Source: Acidobacteriota bacterium (GTDB taxonomy: Bacteria > Acidobacteriota > HRBIN11). Taken from it: DNA of 5,229 nt. Under the pieces are notes generated by a model, which made no database searches, was not told the DNA's origin, and saw only the letters and a program-made list of their open reading frames with translations. Positions 1 to 5,099 of this stretch are shown one piece after another (the first letter of the stretch is position 1; each line of letters opens with the position of its first letter). Made by a program: the position numbers and the translations under genes. The DNA lies in NCBI GenBank assembly GCA_030550225.1, contig JAUQPV010000209.1, positions 1 through 5,229 of the forward strand. Reading direction: 5' to 3'.

Positions 1-117
1 GCCCCGCCAGCCGGACAGCCGTAGGGGCTTCCAGTCCGTGACGACCAGCCGGACGACGTCGCCCGAATCCGGCCAAGCCCACGTCAGGCGTTCGAAAGGG
101 GCAAGGGGCGTCTTCAT
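1..117 (-). CDS. N-terminal fragment of an unrecognised protein (runs off the window)
   Basis: On the minus strand an ATG at 117-115 opens a frame of 39 codons that stays open to the window edge, so only the N-terminus is visible. It begins MKTPLAPFERLTWAWPDS and is rich in Trp, Val and Arg, with no signal peptide or membrane segment. Codons (GTC, GAC, CTG, CGG, ACG) match the neighbouring genes, which is the main support for it being coding. An in-frame TAG at 141-139 limits the start, and no other start codon fits. No clear Shine-Dalgarno precedes the ATG, because a heptamer repeat array lies immediately upstream. It lies downstream of glyQ on the same strand, where glyS is often found, but the sequence lacks the EIGTEELP-type start of GlyS. 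The plus strand also has an open frame here, so the call is moderate. Confidence 0.5.
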   Translation of the reverse strand, partial: MKTPLAPFERLTWAWPDSGDVVRLVVTDWKPLRLSGWRG

Positions 118-120
118 GGG

Positions 121-169
121 TAGACCACGGACTACAGACTATAGACCATAGACCATAGACCGTAGACCT
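121..169. repeat. Heptamer tandem array, consensus TAGACCA (7 units)
   Basis: Seven consecutive 7-bp units can be read without gaps: TAGACCA, CGGACTA, CAGACTA, TAGACCA, TAGACCA, TAGACCG, TAGACCT. Units 4 to 7 are nearly identical and the first three are degenerate. The array fills the spacer directly upstream of the partial minus-strand gene, starting 3 bases before its ATG. The units match the heptamers at 226-267 in opposite orientation. Confidence 0.85.
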
Positions 170-182
170 GCCCGGCCAAATC

Positions 183-212
183 GGGTCTCTTCATCTCAAG
201 ACGAGGAGACCC
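183..212. other. Hairpin between two inverted heptamer arrays; weak terminator candidate
   Basis: GGGTCTC at 183-189 pairs with GAGACCC at 206-212. The stem can extend inward by further pairs across one wobble or mismatch. It sits 17 bases past the glyQ stop in the direction of glyQ transcription, where a terminator could be. However, no run of T follows it on either strand, so rho-independent termination is not supported. It may simply be part of the inverted repeat formed by the two flanking heptamer arrays. Confidence 0.4.
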
Positions 213-225
213 AAACTCCCGAGGT

Positions 226-267
226 GGTCTATGGTTCATGGTGTGTGGTCTGTGGTCCATGGTCCAC
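226..267. repeat. Heptamer tandem array, consensus GGTCTAT (6 units), overlapping the 3' end of glyQ
   Basis: Six gapless 7-bp units are visible: GGTCTAT, GGTTCAT, GGTGTGT, GGTCTGT, GGTCCAT, GGTCCAC. Read on the minus strand these are ATAGACC-type units, so this is the same repeat family as 121-169 in inverted orientation. The array contains the glyQ stop codon (TAG, 231-229) and the 12 codons before it. Confidence 0.85.
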
Positions 268-1095
268 GTACGCCTGGGCGATCCGGACGGCCAGGGCCCG
301 AATCCGCTGAATCCGCCGGGCCCGTTCGGACACGCTGATGGCCCCCCGGGCGTCCAGGACGTTGAACAGATGGGATAGCTTCAGGCAGTAGTCGTAGGCG
401 ACGAGCCAGAGGCCCCGTTCGAGAGCTCGGTAGCCCTCCTGCTCAAAGTCCTCAAACCACCGGAGGTGTCGCTCGACGTCCGCCTCCTCGAAGGCATAGC
501 GGGACCACTGGTACTCTTCTTGCCAACGGACGTCGCGGTAGGTCACGTCCCGGGACCACGGGACGGCGTAGACATCGTCCAGACCATTCAGCATGGCTGT
601 GATCCGTTCGAGGCCATAGGTGATCTCGACGGGGATGACCGTCAGGTCCAGGCCGCCCGCCTGCTGGAAGTAGGTAAATTGCGTGATCTCCAGGCCATCG
701 CAGAGGACCTGCCAGCCGATGCCCCAGGCCCCGAGCGTCGGCGCCTCCCAGTCGTCTTCTTCAAAACGAATGTCGTGGGCGGCGACGTCCAAGCCCAAGG
801 CCGCCAGACTTTGCAGATAGACGTCCTGAACGTCGTCGGGGGCCGGCTTCAAGATGACCTGAAACTGGTAATGCTTGAACAGACGGTTCGGGTTTTCGCC
901 GTAGCGGCCGTCGGCCGGCCGGCGGGAGGGTTGGACGTAAGCGACCCGCCAGGGCTGGGGGCCGAGGACCCGAAAGAAGGTCTCCGGATGCATCGTCCCG
1001 GCGCCGACCTCCAGGTCGTAGGGCTCCTGGACGACGCAGCCCTGGTCGGCCCAAAACGTCCGCAGGCGGTGGATGACCTCTTGGAAGGTCCACAT
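229..1095 (-). CDS. glyQ: Glycyl-tRNA synthetase alpha subunit
   Basis: This 288-residue protein is the alpha chain of the bacterial (alphabeta)2 glycyl-tRNA synthetase, which charges tRNA-Gly in the cytoplasm. As known for this family, the alpha chain carries the class II catalytic core and the beta chain mainly binds tRNA. Family motifs are plain: EVGAGT (29-34), YVQPSRRPADGRYGENPNR (53-71), DWEAPTLGAWGIGWQV (115-130), EITQFTYFQQAGG (136-148), EITYGLERI (157-165) and NVLDARGAISVSER (245-258). Length is close to the usual 290-300. The frame is open to 1260, but those extra 55 residues come from repeat DNA. The ATG at 1095-1093 was chosen because homology begins there (MWTFQEVIHRL) and GGAG lies 9 bases upstream. 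The last 12 residues are encoded by a heptamer array and replace the usual family tail. No glyS is visible in the window. Identity is secure. Confidence 0.97.
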   Translation of the reverse strand: MWTFQEVIHRLRTFWADQGCVVQEPYDLEVGAGTMHPETFFRVLGPQPWRVAYVQPSRRPADGRYGENPNRLFKHYQFQVILKPAPDDVQDVYLQSLAALGLDVAAHDIRFEEDDWEAPTLGAWGIGWQVLCDGLEITQFTYFQQAGGLDLTVIPVEITYGLERITAMLNGLDDVYAVPWSRDVTYRDVRWQEEYQWSRYAFEEADVERHLRWFEDFEQEGYRALERGLWLVAYDYCLKLSHLFNVLDARGAISVSERARRIQRIRALAVRIAQAYVDHGPQTTHHEP

Positions 1096-1104
1096 GATAG
1101 GACG

Positions 1105-1108
1105 CTCC
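1105..1108 (-). promoter_or_regulatory. Ribosome binding site of glyQ
   Basis: On the minus strand GGAG is followed by 9 bases and then the ATG at 1095-1093. It supports the internal ATG as the start of glyQ over the upstream in-frame ATG at 1260-1258, which lies beyond the repeat DNA. Confidence 0.65.
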
Positions 1109-1123
1109 GTGGGATGCAAGTAT

Positions 1124-1172
1124 AGGATGTAGGATGCAGGATGCAAGATGCAGGCGGCGGGATATGGGATAG
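1124..1172. repeat. Heptamer tandem array, consensus AGGATGC (7 units), in the glyQ leader
   Basis: Seven gapless 7-bp units are visible: AGGATGT, AGGATGC, AGGATGC, AAGATGC, AGGCGGC, GGGATAT, GGGATAG. They decay away from glyQ. The array begins 16 bases upstream of the glyQ ribosome binding site, so it probably lies in the 5' leader of the glyQ mRNA or overlaps its promoter. The unit sequence differs from the TAGACC arrays near 121-267, but the period is the same. On the minus strand it reads as the Cys-Ile-Leu-His-Pro-rich peptide that artificially lengthens the glyQ frame. Confidence 0.8.
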
Positions 1173-1284
1173 CGGCCCCGGGCCTCAGGAGGTAAAGGCC
1201 CAGCGACGTCATGCTTCGATTCCGGGGAACCTCAGGCCGGGATAAAACGTTGAAATACAAACAGTCGGGTTTTCCCTCACCCTG

Positions 1285-1305
1285 CCCTCTCCCACAGGGA
1301 GAGGG
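1285..1305. repeat. Perfect 9-bp hairpin repeat (CCCTCTCCC / GGGAGAGGG)
   Basis: CCCTCTCCC (1285-1293), a 3-base ACA loop and GGGAGAGGG (1297-1305) form a perfect stem, preceded by CCCTCACCCTG. From general knowledge, hairpins of this CCCTCACCC...CTCTCCC type are dispersed intergenic repeats in many bacterial genomes. It ends 10 bases before the 261-bp palindromic element. There is no T-tract, so a terminator call is not justified. Confidence 0.75.
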
Positions 1306-1389
1306 GTGTTATAAGAGAGCCGTTCGGCCTGTGGAAGCCCGTATAGATTCAGCCTTTCCGACCCTTTGGGTGGACGATTTTTCAAGCAT

Positions 1390-1421
1390 CGTGACGTCGT
1401 CACGTCGTGACGACGGGACGG
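1390..1421 (+). repeat. Four tandem octamers (CGTGACGN), left arm of the left element
   Basis: The units are CGTGACGT, CGTCACGT, CGTGACGA and CGGGACGG, directly after the TTTTTCAAGC box and two bases. They face the inverted set at 1468-1499 across the 46-bp centre. Confidence 0.75.
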
Positions 1422-1467
1422 AGTTGAGAAAGAAGCCGTCGCCGGGGCGAACGGCCCGGGATCGGCC

Positions 1468-1499
1468 TCGTCACGTCGTTACGCCGTCACGCCATCACG
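1468..1499 (-). repeat. Four tandem octamers (NCGTCACG), right arm of the left element
   Basis: The plus-strand units are TCGTCACG, TCGTTACG, CCGTCACG and CCATCACG. This is the inverted counterpart of 1390-1421, and it is followed by the GCTTGAAAAA box. Confidence 0.8.
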
Positions 1500-1571
1500 T
1501 AGCTTGAAAAATCATGCTTCCCAGGCAATGGGAAAGGCCGTCCCGACGCCATTCTCACGGGCCCGAACGGC

Positions 1572-1577
1572 TATGAT
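1572..1577 (+). promoter_or_regulatory. Weak -10-like box at the outer end of the left element
   Basis: TATGAT lies where the element ends, about 95 bases upstream of the propeller gene's ATG, in one of the few AT-rich spots of this spacer. No convincing -35 hexamer lies 16-18 bases upstream, so this is only a candidate for a promoter supplied by the element end. Confidence 0.2.
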
Positions 1578-1621
1578 AAGCTAAGTTCTCCTGACGATTG
1601 GGCGGTCGGTAAGTCGCCCCT

Positions 1622-1630
1622 GGGGGGGGG
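1622..1630 (+). repeat. G9 homopolymer in the leader of the propeller gene
   Basis: Nine consecutive G residues lie about 40 bases upstream of the ATG at 1672. Tracts of this length can slip during replication, but this one lies outside the coding frame. Any effect would be on leader or promoter spacing. Confidence 0.7.
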
Positions 1631-1660
1631 AAGGCCGGGTGAGGGAACCTCGTCGCACTA

Positions 1661-1666
1661 AGGAGG
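1661..1666 (+). promoter_or_regulatory. Ribosome binding site of the propeller gene
   Basis: AGGAGG, within TAAGGAGGT, lies 5 bases before the ATG at 1672. This near-perfect site decides the start. It argues against the in-frame GTG at 1639, which has no comparable site and would put these bases inside the coding region, and against the ATG at 1681, which is 14 bases away. Confidence 0.85.
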
Positions 1667-1671
1667 TCGGC

Positions 1672-4600
1672 ATGCGTTCCATGGCATGGTCTCGGCGGCC
1701 GCTCTTATCGGGATGTTTTCTCCTCGGCGTTTTAGCCATCTTATGTTCCCCGGGCTGGCCCCAGAAGCCGCCCGCCCCGGGAATAGACGCTTCGCTATTT
1801 GAAAACCTGACGTGGCGGAACGTCGGTCCGGGCATCATGGGCGGGCGTTTGACGGACATCGAGGGCGTCCCGGGAAATCCGGACGTTCTGTACGTCGCTT
1901 CGGCCTCCGGGGGTCTCTGGAAGACGACCAACGGGGGAATCACGTGGACGCCGATCTTCGACCGACAGGGGACGATCTCCATCGGGGACATCGCTCTCGA
2001 GCCGGGGAATCCGGACGTCCTCTGGGTCGGGACCGGCGAGGACAATCCCCGAAACAGCGTGTCCTTCGGCGACGGCGTCTACAAGTCGACCGATGGCGGA
2101 AAGACCTGGCAACATATGGGCCTGAAGGACACGGAGCGCATCTCTCGTATCATCGTCCACCCGACGAATCCGGACATCGTTTACGTGGCGGCCATCGGCC
2201 ATGCCTTCGGGCCGAACCCCGAGCGGGGCGTCTTCATGACGACCGACGGCGGCCGCACCTGGCAGAAGGTCCTTTACACGGACGACCGCCACGGGGCGTC
2301 GGACCTCGAGATGGACCCCTCGAATCCCAACATCCTGTATGCGGCCCTGTGGCACTTCGAGCGGAAGCCCTGGAAGTTTGAAAGCGGCGACGAGTCCGGC
2401 GGTGTCTACAAGTCCGTCGACGGGGGCCGCACGTGGAAGAAGCTGACGAACGGCCTTCCCAAGCTGATGGGCCGGATCGGCATCAAGGTCGCCCCGAGCC
2501 GACCGAACGTCGTGTACGTCATCGTCGAGGCTCGAGAGGGTTCGCTCTACCGCTCGGACGACCGAGGCGAGACGTTCCGGCTCGTGTATAAGGACCCGAA
2601 CATCGTGAACCGGGGCTTCTACTACGCGGAGACTCGGGTCGACCCGGCCGACGAGGACCGGGTTTACGCCATGTCCCTGGGCCTCTTCGTGTCCATCGAC
2701 GGGGGCAAGACCTTCCGACGGATCGCCCGCTCGGCCCACGGGGACTTTCACACGCTGTGGATCGACCCCAAGGACCCGAGCCGCCTGTGGGTCGGTGACG
2801 ACGGTGGCCTCTTCACGTCCCACGACCGGGGCGAGACCTGGGAGTACGTCAATACGATCCCCCTCGGCCAGTTCTATCAGGTCGCCTACGACTTCCGGGA
2901 GCCCTTCTACTACGTGTGTGGCGGCCTTCAGGACAACGGGACCTGGTGCGGGCCGAGCCGGACCCGTCACTTCTCTGTCATCCCCAACGACTTCTGGTAC
3001 CTCGTCAGCTACGGCGACGGCTTCCACGTCACCATCCACCCCAAGAACCCGGACCTCTACCTGACCGAATTCCAAGGCGGCGGAATTCTGCGGACCGAAC
3101 TCTCGAAGGCCCGTCAGCAGGACGTGAGCCCCCAGCCGAAGCGGAATGACGGCGGCCCCGTCGGCGAGCTGACATACCGTTTCAACTGGAATGCTCCTAT
3201 CGTCCCGTCCCCTCACGACCCCGACACGGTTTACTTTGGGGGCAACGTCTTGTTTCAGTCGACCGACTTCGGTCAGACCTGGCGGGTCATCAGCCCGGAC
3301 CTGACGACGAACGACCCCGAAAAGCAGAAGACGGCCGGCGGCCCCGTCTTTCCCGAGAACACGACGGCCGAGTACCACTGCACGATCACGACCGTCGGGG
3401 AGTCGCCCGTCCAGAAGGGCGTCCTCTGGGTCGGGACCGATGACGGTAACGTCCAGGTCTCGCGAGACGGCGGCCAGAGTTGGGCGAACCTTATCCAAAA
3501 CATCAAGGGCTTACCCCCGAACTCGCCCGTCTCCCACGTGGAACCCTCCCGGACCGGCGCCGGCGTCGCCTACGTGACCTTCGACCGCCACATGTTCGAC
3601 GACTTCCGGCCCTACGTCTTCAAGACGACCGACTTCGGCCAAACCTGGACGAACATCACGGGCAACCTCCCCGAGAAGGGCTACGTCCACGTCCTCCGGG
3701 AGGACCCCAAGAACCCGAACGTCCTGTACGTCGGGACCGAATTGGGCATTTTCGTGTCCTTCACCGGGGGCCGTCAGTGGGTCCCCCTTCGGATGAAGAA
3801 TCTCCCGACGGTCGCCGTCCACGACATCCAGGTCCACCCCCGGGACAACGACCTGATCATCGGGACGCATGGCCGGGGGATTTGGATCCTGGACGACATC
3901 ACGTTTCTCCAAGACCTCCCGACGGCTGACCTCCAGAAGCCGGCTTACTTGTTCCCGCTTCGACCGGCGCTTTTGTTCGACACGATCCGGACCCGGGTCA
4001 CCCTCGGCGATAAGCCCTTCCGGGCCGAGAACCCGCCCTACGGGGCGCTGATCACTTACTACCTGCGGGAAAAGCCCGACGAGAAGGTCGAGGTCCAAAT
4101 CCAAATCCTCGGCCCCGACGGAAAGGTCATCCGGGAATTGAAGAAGCCGCCCCGCGAAAAGGGCCTGAACCGTATCGCCTGGGACCTCCGATACGAACCG
4201 CCCCGACCGCGGCAGGAGGCCGAAGAGGGTGAGGTCTCCTTCTTCGGCGCCCCACGGGGGCCGCGGGTCCTGCCCGGGACGTACACGGTCAAGCTCATCG
4301 TCGGTTCCGACGAGTGGACCCAGACCGTGGACGTCCGACTCGACCCGACGCTGGACGTATCGGCTTCTGACCTCCAGACGGCCCACGATACGGCCCTGCG
4401 ACTTCGGGACATGATGTCCGGTCTTAACGACGCCCTCCGGGCCTTGGACAGCGTCGAGGCCCAGACGAAACAACTCCAGAGTGCCCTCCGGACGGCTACG
4501 GCCAAAACGCCGGACGAGGTGGCTCAGGCCCTCGAAGCCGCTCTGCAAGAGGTCGAAACGCTACGGAAAGAGCTGGTCCGGGACACGTCCCTCGCCTACG

Positions 4601-4836
4601 GCTACGGACCCAAGCTCTTCGAGCACGTGCGGTCCCTCTTTTTCGACATCGACCAGGTCTTGGCCGCCCCGACGCCCTACCAGATGGCATTCTTCCGGCA
4701 ACTTCAGGCCGAATCCAAGGCCAAGGTCGGCAACGTCTACTCGTCTCTGCAGGCTACGGCCCAGCGGGTCAACAGCCTCCTCCAGCAACACGGTCTGGGC
4801 GGTGGTCTGCTCGTCGGCAAGCCCCCGCAGGAGTAG
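1672..4836 (+). CDS. Exported multi-domain BNR/Asp-box beta-propeller protein (sortilin/VPS10-like glycosyl hydrolase family)
   Basis: This 1054-residue protein starts with an apparent export signal: basic residues (SRRP, 7-10), a hydrophobic stretch (11-25), then a Pro-rich linker. It is probably secreted or cell-surface. An LSGC lipobox-like match at 12-15 precedes the hydrophobic core and is unconvincing. Eleven Asp-box motifs of S/T-x-D-x-G-x-T-W type are visible at 85, 139, 190, 248, 295, 341, 383, 530, 597, 652 and 696; the last is degenerate. Their spacing of about 40-60 residues fits two beta-propellers. Motifs I recall as typical of the family are GGLQDNGTWCGP (417-428) and GTHGRGIWILDD (731-742). 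C416 and C426 could form a disulfide. Residues about 790-890 look like an Ig/FlgD-like beta domain (LPGTYTVKL, 867-875), and 895-1040 is mainly helical with possible coiled coil. Databases usually label such proteins glycosyl hydrolase or sortilin-like, but catalysis is unproven and I identify no active site. The gene is monocistronic as seen and is flanked by inverted repeats. Confidence 0.92.
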   Translation: MRSMAWSRRPLLSGCFLLGVLAILCSPGWPQKPPAPGIDASLFENLTWRNVGPGIMGGRLTDIEGVPGNPDVLYVASASGGLWKTTNGGITWTPIFDRQGTISIGDIALEPGNPDVLWVGTGEDNPRNSVSFGDGVYKSTDGGKTWQHMGLKDTERISRIIVHPTNPDIVYVAAIGHAFGPNPERGVFMTTDGGRTWQKVLYTDDRHGASDLEMDPSNPNILYAALWHFERKPWKFESGDESGGVYKSVDGGRTWKKLTNGLPKLMGRIGIKVAPSRPNVVYVIVEAREGSLYRSDDRGETFRLVYKDPNIVNRGFYYAETRVDPADEDRVYAMSLGLFVSIDGGKTFRRIARSAHGDFHTLWIDPKDPSRLWVGDDGGLFTSHDRGETWEYVNTIPLGQFYQVAYDFREPFYYVCGGLQDNGTWCGPSRTRHFSVIPNDFWYLVSYGDGFHVTIHPKNPDLYLTEFQGGGILRTELSKARQQDVSPQPKRNDGGPVGELTYRFNWNAPIVPSPHDPDTVYFGGNVLFQSTDFGQTWRVISPDLTTNDPEKQKTAGGPVFPENTTAEYHCTITTVGESPVQKGVLWVGTDDGNVQVSRDGGQSWANLIQNIKGLPPNSPVSHVEPSRTGAGVAYVTFDRHMFDDFRPYVFKTTDFGQTWTNITGNLPEKGYVHVLREDPKNPNVLYVGTELGIFVSFTGGRQWVPLRMKNLPTVAVHDIQVHPRDNDLIIGTHGRGIWILDDITFLQDLPTADLQKPAYLFPLRPALLFDTIRTRVTLGDKPFRAENPPYGALITYYLREKPDEKVEVQIQILGPDGKVIRELKKPPREKGLNRIAWDLRYEPPRPRQEAEEGEVSFFGAPRGPRVLPGTYTVKLIVGSDEWTQTVDVRLDPTLDVSASDLQTAHDTALRLRDMMSGLNDALRALDSVEAQTKQLQSALRTATAKTPDEVAQALEAALQEVETLRKELVRDTSLAYGYGPKLFEHVRSLFFDIDQVLAAPTPYQMAFFRQLQAESKAKVGNVYSSLQATAQRVNSLLQQHGLGGGLLVGKPPQE

Positions 4837-4842
4837 CATGAA

Positions 4843-4870
4843 GGTCTCGGGTGTCAGGTCTCAACACTCA
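4843..4870. repeat. Short heptamer tandem array, consensus GGTCTCA (4 units)
   Basis: The units are GGTCTCG, GGTGTCA, GGTCTCA and ACACTCA, starting 7 bases after the stop codon of the propeller gene. The last unit runs into the first bases of the palindromic element. It resembles the GGTCTAT array at 226-267 in its GGTCT core and 7-bp period. An 11-codon frame from the ATG at 4838 runs through it and is not considered a gene. Confidence 0.65.
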
Positions 4871-4943
4871 TAGCCGTTTGGTTCGGGAGAATGGCGTCGG
4901 GGCAGCCTTTCCCATGACCCGGGGAGCACGATGTCTCAAGCTT

Positions 4944-4975
4944 CGTGATGGCGTGACGTCGTGACGACGTGACGA
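4944..4975 (+). repeat. Four tandem octamers (CGTGACGN) in the right element
   Basis: The units are CGTGATGG, CGTGACGT, CGTGACGA and CGTGACGA. This is the best-preserved octamer set in the window. It corresponds to 1468-1499 of the left copy read on the other strand. Confidence 0.8.
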
Positions 4976-5021
4976 GGCCGATCCGGACCGTTTTGCCCCA
5001 ACGCTGGCTTCCGCCTCAATT

Positions 5022-5053
5022 TTGTCACGCCGTCACGTCATTACGACGTCACG
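5022..5053 (-). repeat. Four tandem octamers (NCGTCACG), opposite arm of the right element
   Basis: The plus-strand units are TTGTCACG, CCGTCACG, TCATTACG and ACGTCACG, followed by ACGCTTGAAAAA. They are the mirror set of 4944-4975 across the 46-bp centre. Confidence 0.75.
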
Positions 5054-5099
5054 ACGCTTGAAAAACCGTCTTCCTCGCAGGGTCAGAAAGACTAAATCC

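Larger units (their letters stand above)
1316..1576 (+). mobile_element. MITE-like palindromic element, left copy (261 bp)
   Basis: This element is about 78% identical, by hand alignment with two single-base gaps, to the reverse complement of 4868-5128. It is also an imperfect palindrome centred near 1445. AGCCGTTCGG (1318-1327) mirrors CCGAACGGCT (1563-1572). GCCTTTCC (1352-1359) mirrors GGAAAGGC (1531-1538). ATTTTTCAAGC (1377-1387) mirrors GCTTGAAAAAT (1502-1512). Four octamers at 1390-1421 mirror four at 1468-1499. The 46-bp centre (1422-1467) is asymmetric and fixes the orientation. ATAAG occurs directly outside both ends (1311-1315 and 1576-1580), a possible 5-bp target duplication. There is no transposase or convincing coding frame inside. 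A non-autonomous transposon or an oversized REP-type element are both possible; I do not recognise the family. Confidence 0.75.

Noticed and set aside
183..212. Rho-independent terminator for glyQ
   Set aside because: A stem is present, but no T-tract follows it in either direction, so it is kept only as a hairpin.
466..1125. Plus-strand open frame of 219 codons opposite glyQ
   Set aside because: It lies antisense to a securely identified gene and has no recognisable motifs. It arises from the GC-rich codon pattern.
1096..1260. In-frame extension of glyQ to the ATG at 1260 (55 extra residues)
   Set aside because: The extra residues are translated heptamer repeat and spacer (Cys-Ile-Leu-His-Pro-rich). 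Family homology starts at MWTFQEV, and the ribosome binding site fits the ATG at 1095.
1390..1499. CRISPR array from the regular CGTCACG units
   Set aside because: The units are 8 bp with no spacers and are arranged as mirrored tandem blocks. No cas genes are present.
1211..1507. 98-codon plus-strand frame and the overlapping minus-strand frame at 1209-1403
   Set aside because: Both run through the hairpin repeat and the palindromic element. Their products show repeat-derived composition and no family features.
1639..1671. GTG start for the propeller gene at 1639
   Set aside because: It would bury the near-perfect AGGAGG site in the coding region and place charged residues (MREPRRTKEVG) before the signal peptide. 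The ATG at 1672 fits better.
1682..1716. Lipoprotein signal (LSGC at residues 12-15)
   Set aside because: The Cys precedes the main hydrophobic segment, leaving almost no h-region before it. A standard signal peptide is more plausible.
1795..4548. Long minus-strand open frames (567 and 345 codons) opposite the propeller gene
   Set aside because: They are Asp/Val/Arg-rich low-complexity products of reading GAC and GTC codons backwards. They show no domains and no ribosome binding sites, and the sense frame carries clear repeated motifs.
4838..4873. 11-codon frame after the propeller gene
   Set aside because: It is too short, lies in the heptamer array and ends in the repeat element. There is no separate evidence of translation.
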